Source of the DNA: Flavobacterium flevense
GTDB taxonomy: Bacteria > Bacteroidota > Bacteroidia > Flavobacteriales > Flavobacteriaceae
Direction: 5' to 3'
DNA length: 64,000 nt
Assembly: GCF_900142775.1 (NCBI RefSeq)
Contig: NZ_FRCC01000001.1
Location: forward strand, 310,001 to 374,000
Shown: in pieces, positions 46,891 through 55,178 of the stretch
Layout: each line of letters starts with the position of its first letter
Numbering within the stretch: position 1 is the first letter of the stretch
Translations under genes and position numbers: made by a program
Notes under the pieces: model-generated
Seen by the model: the letters and a program-made list of their open reading frames with translations, nothing else
The model's database searches: none
Told to the model about the DNA's origin: nothing

Positions 46891-46984
46891 TACAATACTC
46901 AATTTAGTTTTTTACGAAAGCTGTGTGGATTTTAATTAATTCGCACAGCTTTTAAAATGTATGCCAAAATCAAAAATTAAGAAA

Positions 46985-47797
46985 ATGAATTTATTTAATA
47001 TCGAAGGCAAAGTAGCAGTAATAACCGGAGGAACCGGAACTCTGGGAAGTTCTATTGCAACATATTTAGCCGCTTCAGGAGCAAAAATTGTTATTCTGGG
47101 CAGAAATCAGCAAACAATAGATAAAAGCATTACAGCACTTAAAGAAAGTGGTTATGAAGCTCTGGGAATTGAAGCTAACATTCTGGACAAAGCTTCCTTA
47201 AGAGCTGCAAGTGAGAAAATTATGGAGCGTTATAAAAAAATAGATATTTTATTGAATGCTGCAGGCGGAAACATGCCCGGTGCCACAATAAGCGAAGATC
47301 AAACCATTTTTGACTTATCCATGGATGCTTTTCAAACCGTTACTGATTTGAATCTAAACGGCACCGTGCTTCCTTCGATAGTTTTTGGCGAACTGATGGC
47401 ACAACAAAAAGAAGGAATCATTATTAATTTCTCTTCCATGACAGTAGAAAGAGCCGTTACCCGTGTAGTAGGTTATTCGGCTTCAAAGGCGGCAATGGAA
47501 AACTTTACCCGATGGATGGCTGTAGAAATGGCGACAAAATTCAGTAACAACATTCGTGTCAATGCTATTGCTCCGGGTTTCTTTATTGGAAACCAGAATC
47601 GGAAATTATTAACTAACGAAGATGGTTCTTATACCAAAAGAGGAAATAGCATCATCAACAGCACACCCATGAAACGCTTTGGCGAAGCCGATGAATTAGC
47701 AGGAGCCATCCATTTTTTATGCAGCGAAGCCTCCCGATTTGTAACTGGAATCGTTTTACCCATTGATGGTGGCTTTAGTGCCTATAGCGGAATATAA
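46985..47797 (+). CDS. SDR-type D-mannonate oxidoreductase (UxuB/YjmF-like)
   Basis: 270 residues from the start at 46985 (an ATG at 46961 adds eight residues, but MNLFNIEGKVAVITGG mirrors the KduD start). It is a classical SDR: GGTGTLGSSIA, NAAGGN, catalytic Ser in NFSSMT, YSASKAAM and the C-terminal PIDGGFSAYSGI. The NAAGGNMPGATI loop and the C-terminal FSAYSGI are what I associate with Bacillus-type UxuB, the SDR fructuronate reductase. It would turn fructuronate (from glucuronate by UxaC) into mannonate. A mannonate dehydratase (uxuA) is not in the window. Confidence 0.78.
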   Translation: MNLFNIEGKVAVITGGTGTLGSSIATYLAASGAKIVILGRNQQTIDKSITALKESGYEALGIEANILDKASLRAASEKIMERYKKIDILLNAAGGNMPGATISEDQTIFDLSMDAFQTVTDLNLNGTVLPSIVFGELMAQQKEGIIINFSSMTVERAVTRVVGYSASKAAMENFTRWMAVEMATKFSNNIRVNAIAPGFFIGNQNRKLLTNEDGSYTKRGNSIINSTPMKRFGEADELAGAIHFLCSEASRFVTGIVLPIDGGFSAYSGI

Positions 47798-47800
47798 AAA

Positions 47801-47827
47801 AACCTGTGAATATTACTTTCACAGGTT
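47801..47827 (+). terminator. Hairpin after the mannonate oxidoreductase gene
   Basis: AACCTGTGAA (47801-47810) and TTCACAGGTT (47818-47827) make a 10-bp perfect stem with a 7-nt loop, 3 nt beyond the stop. The downstream T content is low (CCTCC), so termination may be weak. A run of A precedes the stem, which suits termination from the convergent LRR gene. Confidence 0.6.
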
Positions 47828-47897
47828 CCTCCAAACACTAAACTTATTTTAAAACTAACTTAATAAAAAACAATTTTCTAACCAAAAAAAAATTATT

Positions 47898-48755
47898 TTA
47901 TTCTTCAGACACAATTGGTCGTTTATCCATTTCAACAGCCACATTCATTAAATACGCTACACCACTATCATTAATCATAGTCATATTAAGCGTATCCAGA
48001 GCGGCTAATTTCTTAGTAACTAAACCATTAAATTTATTATAAGAAATATTCATTTCTTTTAAATTGTCTAATTTTTCTATAGACAACGGTACTTGTCCCT
48101 GAAAGTTATTTTCGAATAGGCTGAAATTTACTAATTGAGTCAAATTAGCAACATCCGGACTTAATGTTCCGGTTAATTTATTACTGTTCAACAGCACCAC
48201 TTTTAATGACTTCATTTGGTAAAAAGAAGCCGGAATTGCACCTTCAATTTCATTATTAAAAACGGCTAAAGTTTCTAAATTTTGTAAATTTCCTAAATCA
48301 GAAGGCAACTCACCTGAAAGTCGGTTCATATACAATTCTAACTTTTTCAATTGGCTTAAATTACATATAGAAGCCGGAATTGCATCTGATAAACTATTGA
48401 AAGACAAGTCTAAAACTTTTAATTCTTTTAAATTTCCCAAACTGTTAGGGATGCTTCCTGAAAGCTTATTTTTATGTAAATTTAATTCTTCTAAACTTTG
48501 CAAATTTCCTAGCTCAGCCGGGATAGTCCCCACTAAATTATTATCCTGCAAATTTAAAGCAACCACTTTGTCGTTTATCACTTTAACACCAGACCAGGCA
48601 GTAACATCCTGCGATAAATCCCATTTTACTTTCCATTCACTACCATTAGTAGCTTCATATAATTTCATTAGGATTTCTTTGTCTGAAAGTGACACATTAG
48701 CCATCATCGAAAATGAAGTGAAAACAGCTAAAATTAAAGTAAATATATTTTTCAT
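47898..48755 (-). CDS. Secreted leucine-rich-repeat protein (plant-type repeats)
   Basis: 285 residues with signal peptide MKNIFTLILAVFTSFSMMAN. The following segment (EILMKLYEATNGSEWKVKW) resembles the LRRNT-like cap of bacterial proteins with plant-style repeats. About eight 24-residue repeats follow, with the plant consensus GTIPAELGNLQSLEELNLHK. There is no type IX C-terminal domain and no membrane anchor. The role is unknown; such modules bind proteins or glycans. It is convergent with the inositol operon. Confidence 0.82.
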   Translation of the reverse strand: MKNIFTLILAVFTSFSMMANVSLSDKEILMKLYEATNGSEWKVKWDLSQDVTAWSGVKVINDKVVALNLQDNNLVGTIPAELGNLQSLEELNLHKNKLSGSIPNSLGNLKELKVLDLSFNSLSDAIPASICNLSQLKKLELYMNRLSGELPSDLGNLQNLETLAVFNNEIEGAIPASFYQMKSLKVVLLNSNKLTGTLSPDVANLTQLVNFSLFENNFQGQVPLSIEKLDNLKEMNISYNKFNGLVTKKLAALDTLNMTMINDSGVAYLMNVAVEMDKRPIVSEE

Positions 48756-48900
48756 ATCCTCTGCTTTTAAATATCGTGATTAAATATAAACAAAAAAACG
48801 GTTAAAGCACCAAAATAATCGACGAAATACATATAAATTAAATATAAAAAGGTAATAATCTTACAATAAACGCTTGTTAAAAATAGAAAGATTTTTTATT

Positions 48901-48908
48901 TATATTTG
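48901..48908 (+). promoter_or_regulatory. -7 promoter element of the DUF1761 gene
   Basis: TATATTTG matches TAnnTTTG and lies 27 bp before the start. A CTTG at 48873-48876 could be the upstream element, though the 24-nt spacing is a little long. Confidence 0.55.
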
Positions 48909-48935
48909 GATTAACTAATCAAAACAAACAATTAT

Positions 48936-49421
48936 ATGGAAATTAATTTCTTAGCACTATTTGTAGCTGCTTTATCAACATTAGTAGTTGGGTTTATCTG
49001 GTACAACCCAAAAGTTTTTGGAACCATCTGGATGCGAGAATCAGGTTTGACCGAAGAAAAAATGAAAGGAGCTAATATGCCTTTAATTTTTATCATGGCA
49101 GTCTTTTTTGCCTTTCTGATTGCAATGATTCTACAATTTTTAACCATTCATCAATGGGGTGCTTTTGGGATGATTGGTGGCGGAAACGCAATAGATACAA
49201 AGCCCTCTTATGCTGCTTTTATGAATGATTACGGCACAGCATTCCGTACTTTTAAACATGGAGCTTTACATGGTTTTCTTACCGGAATCTTTCTGGGGTT
49301 TCCAATGATAGCAACCAATGCTTTATTCGAAAGAAAAAGTTGGAAATACACCTTCATCAATAGTGGTTACTGGATCATTTGTTTTACTATCATGGGCGGA
49401 ATAATTTGCTCCTGGCAATAA
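48936..49421 (+). CDS. DUF1761 family small membrane protein
   Basis: 161 residues, four hydrophobic segments. The start MEINFLALFVAALSTLVVGFIWYNPKVFG is characteristic of DUF1761, as is the later SYAAFMNDYGTAFRTFKHGALHG. It is an inner-membrane protein of unknown function. It is monocistronic by appearance: its own -7 element lies upstream and a palindromic repeat downstream. Confidence 0.8.
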   Translation: MEINFLALFVAALSTLVVGFIWYNPKVFGTIWMRESGLTEEKMKGANMPLIFIMAVFFAFLIAMILQFLTIHQWGAFGMIGGGNAIDTKPSYAAFMNDYGTAFRTFKHGALHGFLTGIFLGFPMIATNALFERKSWKYTFINSGYWIICFTIMGGIICSWQ

Positions 49422-49460
49422 AATAATTGGACAATCCAACACATGTACCAATTTTAGAAA

Positions 49461-49552
49461 TGGCACACGGATGACACGGGTTTAAACGGATAAAAACAGA
49501 TTTTTACAAAAAATCAGCGAAAATCAGTCTAATCTGTATCATTAGTGTGCCA
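49461..49552. repeat. Palindromic dispersed repeat, copy 2
   Basis: The 92-bp element has ends TGGCACAC and GTGTGCCA. Read in reverse complement it follows 22786-22871 almost base by base (ACAGATTAGAC, GATTTTCGCTGATT, AAATC.GTTTTT, TTTAAA.CCGT) and the similarity extends into the flank at 49553-49571. It lies between the convergent DUF1761 and pterin dehydratase genes. Confidence 0.75.
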
Positions 49553-49585
49553 ATATTGAATTTTTAGTCCGTATAGCAAACAGTT

Positions 49586-49864
49586 TTAAAATAATTTTTC
49601 TATGGCTTTTGCCAAATCAAAATCCTTGTCAGTAACTCCTTTAGCATCATGAGTTGATAATCGGATGCTGACTTTGTTATAAATATTATACAATTCCGGA
49701 TGGTGATTTTTAGTTTCTGCCAATAATCCCACCTGAACGATAAAAGCTAATGCCTGATTAAAATTTTTAAACTCAAATTTCTTTTCGATTCCGTCATTCT
49801 CAAAAATCCAGTCTTTTAATTCTGCCAAAAGCGATTGTGCTGTTGTTTTATCATAAATTTTCAT
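49586..49864 (-). CDS. 4a-hydroxytetrahydrobiopterin dehydratase (PCD/DCoH)
   Basis: 92 residues, normal for the family. The active-site region ETKNHHPELYNIYNKVSIRL carries the HHP motif, and the C-terminal THDAKGVTDKDFDLAKAIEKL is also typical. It dehydrates 4a-hydroxytetrahydropterin, recycling the cofactor of aromatic amino-acid hydroxylases. No hydroxylase is in the window. Confidence 0.92.
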   Translation of the reverse strand: MKIYDKTTAQSLLAELKDWIFENDGIEKKFEFKNFNQALAFIVQVGLLAETKNHHPELYNIYNKVSIRLSTHDAKGVTDKDFDLAKAIEKLF

Positions 49865-49929
49865 ACGCCTATTTTTATATAAACTTAGTAATTTTTCAAG
49901 TTTTAAACTAACTCATTCACTTAAAATAG

Positions 49930-49937
49930 TATCTTCG
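49930..49937 (+). promoter_or_regulatory. -7 element and short leader supporting a TTG start
   Basis: TATCTTCG (one mismatch to TAnnTTTG) lies 21 bp before the TTG at 49959. No in-frame ATG lies between them, and the first internal ATG is 55 codons in, so TTG with a very short leader is the best start for the next gene. Confidence 0.4.
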
Positions 49938-49958
49938 GGGCTCTTAATTCCGCATCAG

Positions 49959-51107
49959 TTGAAATCAGATTTTTCATTTAAAATATACAATTCTGTCGAA
50001 GATCTCCCTGCTAAATGGGATGATTTAGCTACAAAAAATATTTTCCTTAGCCGTGATTATTTAAAGACTTTAGAAACAGCTGCTCCGGAGAATATGATTT
50101 GTCATTTTATTGTTTTATTCCACAATGAAAAATGTATCGGAATTGCAATTTCTCAATTCTTAGACTTAAGTAAAATTCCTTCTTTTGGTGACAGAGACAG
50201 CTGTATTCGAACCAAAATCCGGAATTTTGTTTTTAAAAAAATGGGCTCTAAAGTCTTAATTATTGGCAATAATATGCTCACGGGGCAAAATGGAATTTCT
50301 TATGATAAGGAAACAGCTGTCAACACTATCATTACTTTATTAAAGGAAGCCACAGATTCTTTAGAAAAAATATTTAGTAAGCAAGGTAATAAGCCTCACC
50401 TGACTATTTTTAAAGATTTTTCAGAAACTGAAATTAAAAATTTTGACATTCCTGCCTTTCATTCTTTTTATCGGTTTTCCACGCAGCCCAATATGATTTT
50501 TGACATTAAGGATTCCTGGCATTCATTTGATGATTATATCTTAGCATTAAATAAAAAATACCGTGACCAGTACAAGAGAGTTCGAAAAAAAGCGCTGGAT
50601 ATTACCAAACAAAAAATGAGTCTTGAAGAAATTAATAATCACAGCGAGCGTATTCATGAATTGTATATGAATGTGGCGCAAAAAGCCGCTTTTAATACTT
50701 TTTATTTAGACGATCATCATTTTGAAACATTCAAGAAAAATTTAAAAGACAAATTTTTATTTTACGGCTATTTTAGTGACAACCAATTAATAGGTTTCAA
50801 CACCTTGATTAAAAACGGATCTGATATTGATACCTATTTTTTAGGATATGATGACACCTGTCAAAAGGAGAAAATGTTATATCTAAACATGCTTTATGAC
50901 ATGATAGGATATTCTATCAATAAAAAATTTACGCGTATTATTTTTGCCCGTACCGCATTAGAAATTAAAAGTTCTGTTGGTGCCAAAGCAGTAGATATGT
51001 ATGGACTTATCAAGCATAATAATCCCATTCTTAATCTGTTTGTTTCTAAAACTTTTAGTTATTTTGAGCCAAAAATAGTATGGCAGGAACGAAATCCTTT
51101 TAAGTAA
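49959..51107 (+). CDS. GNAT/FemAB-like acyltransferase-fold protein
   Basis: 382 residues starting with TTG. No signal or membrane helix. The C-terminal half (YKRVRKKALDI, FLFYGYFSDNQLIGFNTLIK, TYFLGYD, MLYLNMLYDMIGYSI) has the look of a GNAT fold as in the FemAB/peptidogalycan-type group, which moves acyl or aminoacyl groups. The acceptor cannot be told. The last 8 bp overlap the 3' end of the convergent lipid kinase gene, an unusually tight arrangement that leaves no room for a terminator between them. Confidence 0.55.
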   Translation: MKSDFSFKIYNSVEDLPAKWDDLATKNIFLSRDYLKTLETAAPENMICHFIVLFHNEKCIGIAISQFLDLSKIPSFGDRDSCIRTKIRNFVFKKMGSKVLIIGNNMLTGQNGISYDKETAVNTIITLLKEATDSLEKIFSKQGNKPHLTIFKDFSETEIKNFDIPAFHSFYRFSTQPNMIFDIKDSWHSFDDYILALNKKYRDQYKRVRKKALDITKQKMSLEEINNHSERIHELYMNVAQKAAFNTFYLDDHHFETFKKNLKDKFLFYGYFSDNQLIGFNTLIKNGSDIDTYFLGYDDTCQKEKMLYLNMLYDMIGYSINKKFTRIIFARTALEIKSSVGAKAVDMYGLIKHNNPILNLFVSKTFSYFEPKIVWQERNPFK

Positions 51108-51993
51108 CCGGGGTTTGTGTTTTTAATACCGCTATCTTTAATTTTTTAGTGGATATAGCAATGTTCAGCTGTGTTTCCTTACCGCAATATTCTCCGTCTA
51201 TTTGAAAACTGGTAGGTTTATTAATCGCAATCGTCGCTTTATCAGTAGAAATAACAGTTACATGCCCAGATGAAATTGGAATTTTTCCCATAATTATTTT
51301 TAGAAAAACGCTAAAATTTATACTTCTTAAAACAATTAATTCAAACTTTCCGTCGCTCATAATTCCTATTGGATTTATTACCACACCGGTTCCATATTTT
51401 TGAGAATTGGCAATAACAATCATTTGAGCTTTGGTTTCAATTAATTGTTCGTTATTGGTGATACTCACCTGAAATGATTTTCCGGCATGTAATAACGTTT
51501 TAAAAATTTGCAAAGCGTATCCTAATTTCCCTCTGACGGCACTTTTTTCATAATTTTTAATCAAATCAGCATTCAAACCCAAATCACTTAAATGAATGCA
51601 CATTTTTCCATTAATTGTAATGTAATCAACCTCTACAACATTCTCATCAAATGCTATTGCTATGTTTTCCTCCTGACTTTTGGTTAATCCTAAATCGGTT
51701 GCGAGACCGTTTGCAGATCCAACGGCTAATATTCCAAAAACAACATCATATTGTTCTAATGCTTCGGTTACTAACTTTATCGTTCCGTCGCCTCCTGCAA
51801 TAATTACCCGTTCGGGAAGAAACTCCTGGTAATAGGTTCTTAACTTTTGCAAATCATCAGTTCCTGTGGTTTCAAAACAATAAAGATTAAGATTTAAATA
51901 CTTTGCATAATGCGATACCTGATCAATCAGACTGGCTTTATTAACGCCTCCTGAGACAGGATTCACAACCATTATCACATTTTTTTTTGACAT
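51100..51993 (-). CDS. Diacylglycerol kinase-family lipid kinase (DgkB/YegS type)
   Basis: 297 residues. The N-terminal nucleotide-binding domain has MVVNPVSGG and the signature IIAGGDGTIKLV, and LAVGSANGLATDLG follows. The C-terminal beta-sandwich has SDGKFELIVLR. The family phosphorylates diacylglycerol or related lipids in the cytoplasm or at the membrane. It is divergent, 62 bp away, from an App1-type phosphatase, so the two could run opposite reactions. Confidence 0.88.
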   Translation of the reverse strand: MSKKNVIMVVNPVSGGVNKASLIDQVSHYAKYLNLNLYCFETTGTDDLQKLRTYYQEFLPERVIIAGGDGTIKLVTEALEQYDVVFGILAVGSANGLATDLGLTKSQEENIAIAFDENVVEVDYITINGKMCIHLSDLGLNADLIKNYEKSAVRGKLGYALQIFKTLLHAGKSFQVSITNNEQLIETKAQMIVIANSQKYGTGVVINPIGIMSDGKFELIVLRSINFSVFLKIIMGKIPISSGHVTVISTDKATIAINKPTSFQIDGEYCGKETQLNIAISTKKLKIAVLKTQTPVT

Positions 51994-52055
51994 TTTGCTT
52001 TATTTTATGCTTAAAAATAAGTAATTTGGAATAGAATACAAAAGAAACACTAAAA

Positions 52056-53021
52056 ATGAAACCCATTTTAAAATTATATCGCGGTTATGCCAATGATCAG
52101 GAATTAATTGTAATGGGACACGTATTCCTGCCCACAAAGGATACCGATTACGATTTTCAGGATAAAAATTTTAAAAATGCAAGCTCTATTATTGGGATGT
52201 ATCGAATGAAAACATGGCCTAATGCCGATATTTATTTAACACATAACAACGCCGTTATCCATACCAGAACATTAGGAGACGGTTATTTTAAATTTTGCAT
52301 TCCGCTTACTCAGGATAATTACGGATGGGTAGCATACGAAGTAAGTCTCACCTACAATGAGGAAACCATTACAGCAAAGGATAGTTACATTCGTCCAAAG
52401 ATTGACAATATAGGAATTATATCAGATATTGACGATACTTTTTTGGTTTCTTATACAATGAATCCGCTTAAGAAATTATACAATTTACTGTTTCATAATA
52501 TCAACAGACGTAAAATTTTTGAAGACGTAACCGCACATTATCAAGCCTTAAGCCAATCCGGAAGAAAAGATAAAGAAGAGCTCAATATCTTTTTTTATGT
52601 TTCCAGCAGTGAATGGAATTTATACCGTTTTATTGTCAAGTTTACCGAAATTCATAATTTGCCCAAAGCGGTTTTATTGCTAAAAGACATTAAAACCAGT
52701 CTGTCTAATTTTTTCTGGACAGGAAGAGGCGGACACAATCATAAATTTGAAAAAATAAAACACATTTTAGAATTTTACCCTAATTTAAAATATGTATTGA
52801 TAGGCGATGATTCGCAGGAAGATCCTTATTTATACGAAGCAATCGCTAAGATTTTTCCATTAACCATTCAGGCTATTTACATTAGACAAACAAGCAAACG
52901 CAAAAAACAAAAAGTGATTAATACGCTTAAAAATCTCGAAAGTCTTAAAGTAGAAGTTTGCTATTTTAAGAAAAGCAAAGAAGCGATTGCACATTCCAAA
53001 AGAATAGGATTGATTCAATAA
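52056..53021 (+). CDS. App1-type phosphatidate phosphatase (DUF2183)
   Basis: 321 residues. The N-terminal beta domain (about 1-120) is followed by a HAD-like core with the catalytic SDIDDTFLVSY (DxDxT), VSSSEWNLYRF (motif II Ser) and KYVLIGDDSQEDPYLY (acidic motif IV). This is the App1/DUF2183 layout; yeast App1 hydrolyses phosphatidate. No signal peptide is seen. A -7-like TAATTTG lies at 52022-52028. It pairs with the adjacent lipid kinase. Confidence 0.85.
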   Translation: MKPILKLYRGYANDQELIVMGHVFLPTKDTDYDFQDKNFKNASSIIGMYRMKTWPNADIYLTHNNAVIHTRTLGDGYFKFCIPLTQDNYGWVAYEVSLTYNEETITAKDSYIRPKIDNIGIISDIDDTFLVSYTMNPLKKLYNLLFHNINRRKIFEDVTAHYQALSQSGRKDKEELNIFFYVSSSEWNLYRFIVKFTEIHNLPKAVLLLKDIKTSLSNFFWTGRGGHNHKFEKIKHILEFYPNLKYVLIGDDSQEDPYLYEAIAKIFPLTIQAIYIRQTSKRKKQKVINTLKNLESLKVEVCYFKKSKEAIAHSKRIGLIQ

Positions 53022-53069
53022 TTTTTTTTAGAATATTGCACGCAGATTATGCAGATTTTTGCAGACCCT

Positions 53070-53188
53070 GCTCCGCAAAGTCTCTGACTTTGAGGAGGCG
53101 TTGGTCTGTCTGTGACAGACAAATTGATATTAAAAAAGGTCGGTTAAAAACCGAAAAACACCGCCGCAAAGTCGGAGACTTTGCGGAG
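53070..53188. repeat. MITE-like element with nested hairpins
   Basis: 119 bp. The ends 53070-53098 and 53160-53188 are inverted repeats matching at about 26 of 29 bases, and each end is itself a hairpin (GCAAAGTC, 3 nt, GACTTTG). Between them are GTCTGTC-tgt-GACAGAC (53104-53120) and CGGTT-AAA-AACCG (53141-53153). It fills most of the 190-bp gap between App1 and the ABC-F gene and carries no credible gene. A CAGATTATGCAGATT stretch just before it (53043-53057) looks like the other repeat family. Confidence 0.72.
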
Positions 53189-53211
53189 CGAATAACAAAA
53201 GGCTGGAATAG

Positions 53212-55119
53212 CTACAAATTATCTATTTCTTCCTGAACAATTTCCCAATCTAATAACAACTGATCTAAATCGGATTTCTTTTTATTGTATGCTTTAAAAA
53301 ATGCAGCATCTTCAATATGTTTATCATAATTAGAAGCCAACATTTTATCGTCGTGTTGGATATCTCTTTCCAATTGTTTGATTTGGCTTTCTACTTTACT
53401 CAATTTATTCTGCAAGGCTTTCCCTTTTTTCTGATCTTCGTAGGATGTTTTTTTATTTTCTTTTGGAGCCGCAGCTTTAGCTACATCTTTTTTCTCCACT
53501 TCACGCATGTTTTCCAGGTTGCGTTGCTCTAAGAAATAATTAATATCTCCTAAATATTCCTTGATTTTTTGATCTTTGAATTCGTAAACGATATTCGACA
53601 TCCCTTGAAGAAAATCCCTGTCATGAGAAACTAATAGTAATGTTCCGCCAAATTTTTGCAGAGCGGCTTTTAATACGTTCTTAGATTTAATATCCAGGTG
53701 ATTGGTAGGCTCATCCATCAATAAAACATTAATAGGCTGCAAAAGCAATTTACATAATGCCAGACGGTTTCTTTCCCCTCCTGAAAGCACTTTTACTTTT
53801 TTCTCTACATCGTCTCCGCGAAATAAAAACGAACCTAACATATCGCGCACTTTAGAACGATTAGTATCCATTGCGGCATCTTCCATCGTTTGCAACAAGG
53901 TGATTTCACCATCCAGATATTCGGCCTGATTTTGAGCAAAATAACCTAATTGAACATTATGTCCTAATTTGATCGTTCCGTCGTACTCAAATTCGTTTAC
54001 TAATGCTTTGATAAAAGTCGATTTTCCTTGTCCATTTTGACCTACAAAAGCTATCTTACTCCCGCGTTCTACTAAAAGCGAAATATCTTTTAGAATTACT
54101 TTATCTCCGTAAGCTTTGGTTACGTTTTCGGCTTCAATAACCACTTTTCCTGGTTCTTTAGAAACCGGAAACGAAATATTCATTACCGAATTATCATCTT
54201 CATCAACTTCAATTCGTTCTACCTTGTCTAATTTTTTAATCAATGATTGCGCCATCGAAGCCTTAGAAGCTTTGGCACGGAATTTTTCGATTAACTTTTC
54301 CGTTTCTTCAATTTTCTTAGCCTGATTTTTTTGTGTTGCCAATTGTTTTTCCCGAATTTCATGACGCAATTCTAAATATTGAGAATACGGCTTATTGAAA
54401 TCATACGCTTTTCCAAGGGAAATTTCGATAGTTCTGTTGGTTACATTATCTAAGAACATTTTATCGTGCGAAACAATCACTACAACTCCTGGATAATTAC
54501 GAAGGAAACTTTCTAACCAGATGATACTTTCAATATCCAGGTGATTGGTAGGCTCATCCAGCAATAAAACATCATTATTTTGCAATAATAATTTGGCTAA
54601 CTCGATACGCATTCTCCAACCTCCCGAAAAAGTTTCCGTCTGGTTATTGAACACTTCTCTTTTAAAACCTAATCCTAAAAGTATTTTCTCTGTATCACCT
54701 ACATAATTATAACCTCCTAATAAGTCAAAACGGTGAGTATAATCAGATAGATCTTCAATGATTTTACTGTATTCTTCACTTTCATAATCGGTTCTGGTAA
54801 CCAGTTGATGATTGATTTCTTCCAGTTTTTTTTCTACAATTTTAATCTCTGTAAAGGCTTCATAAGCTTCTTCAAGAACTGTTCTTCCTCTTTCAAAATC
54901 AATATCCTGACGCAGGAATCCCATTCGAATATCTTTCTCCTGTGAAATCACTCCGGAGTCAGGAGCAAAATCTCTTGCTAACATTTTTAGCATCGTGGAT
55001 TTCCCGGCACCATTTTTTCCTACAAGACCAACTCTGTCTCCGGCTCCTAATCGAAAGGTAACTTCTTCAAACAAATAAGTACCACCAAACGAAACCGATA
55101 AATTGTGTATATTAAGCAT
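53212..55119 (-). CDS. ABC-F family ATPase
   Basis: 635 residues, two ABC domains without membrane segments: Walker A GLVGKNGAGKST and AFVGQNGQGKST, signatures TFSGGWRMR and LSGGERNR, Walker B with LLLDEPTNHLDI and LLMDEPTNHLDI. A charged linker joins them, and a coiled-coil tail covers roughly residues 540-635. The family acts on ribosomes (translation rescue or antibiotic protection). The tail suggests a Uup/YheS-like housekeeping member rather than a resistance type, but the subgroup is uncertain. Confidence 0.93.
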   Translation of the reverse strand: MLNIHNLSVSFGGTYLFEEVTFRLGAGDRVGLVGKNGAGKSTMLKMLARDFAPDSGVISQEKDIRMGFLRQDIDFERGRTVLEEAYEAFTEIKIVEKKLEEINHQLVTRTDYESEEYSKIIEDLSDYTHRFDLLGGYNYVGDTEKILLGLGFKREVFNNQTETFSGGWRMRIELAKLLLQNNDVLLLDEPTNHLDIESIIWLESFLRNYPGVVVIVSHDKMFLDNVTNRTIEISLGKAYDFNKPYSQYLELRHEIREKQLATQKNQAKKIEETEKLIEKFRAKASKASMAQSLIKKLDKVERIEVDEDDNSVMNISFPVSKEPGKVVIEAENVTKAYGDKVILKDISLLVERGSKIAFVGQNGQGKSTFIKALVNEFEYDGTIKLGHNVQLGYFAQNQAEYLDGEITLLQTMEDAAMDTNRSKVRDMLGSFLFRGDDVEKKVKVLSGGERNRLALCKLLLQPINVLLMDEPTNHLDIKSKNVLKAALQKFGGTLLLVSHDRDFLQGMSNIVYEFKDQKIKEYLGDINYFLEQRNLENMREVEKKDVAKAAAPKENKKTSYEDQKKGKALQNKLSKVESQIKQLERDIQHDDKMLASNYDKHIEDAAFFKAYNKKKSDLDQLLLDWEIVQEEIDNL

Positions 55120-55160
55120 ATTTTGTGACTAATGTTACATGGGTACTTTTGTTAAAAATG

Positions 55161-55168
55161 TACCTTTG
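55161..55168 (+). promoter_or_regulatory. -7 promoter element of the DUF983 gene
   Basis: TACCTTTG is a full match to TAnnTTTG, 10 bp before the ATG, which implies a very short leader. The region is shared with the divergent ABC-F gene. Confidence 0.5.
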
Positions 55169-55178
55169 ATAAAAATTT

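Noticed and set aside
47920..47935. TTTATCCATTT in the LRR gene as another HTCS operator
   Set aside because: It lies inside coding sequence, lacks the TTTTTGA half and has no promoter; a chance match.
53036..53236. 66-codon open frame between App1 and ABC-F genes
   Set aside because: It runs through the MITE-like hairpins, has low-complexity basic content and overlaps the ABC-F stop; no coding pattern.
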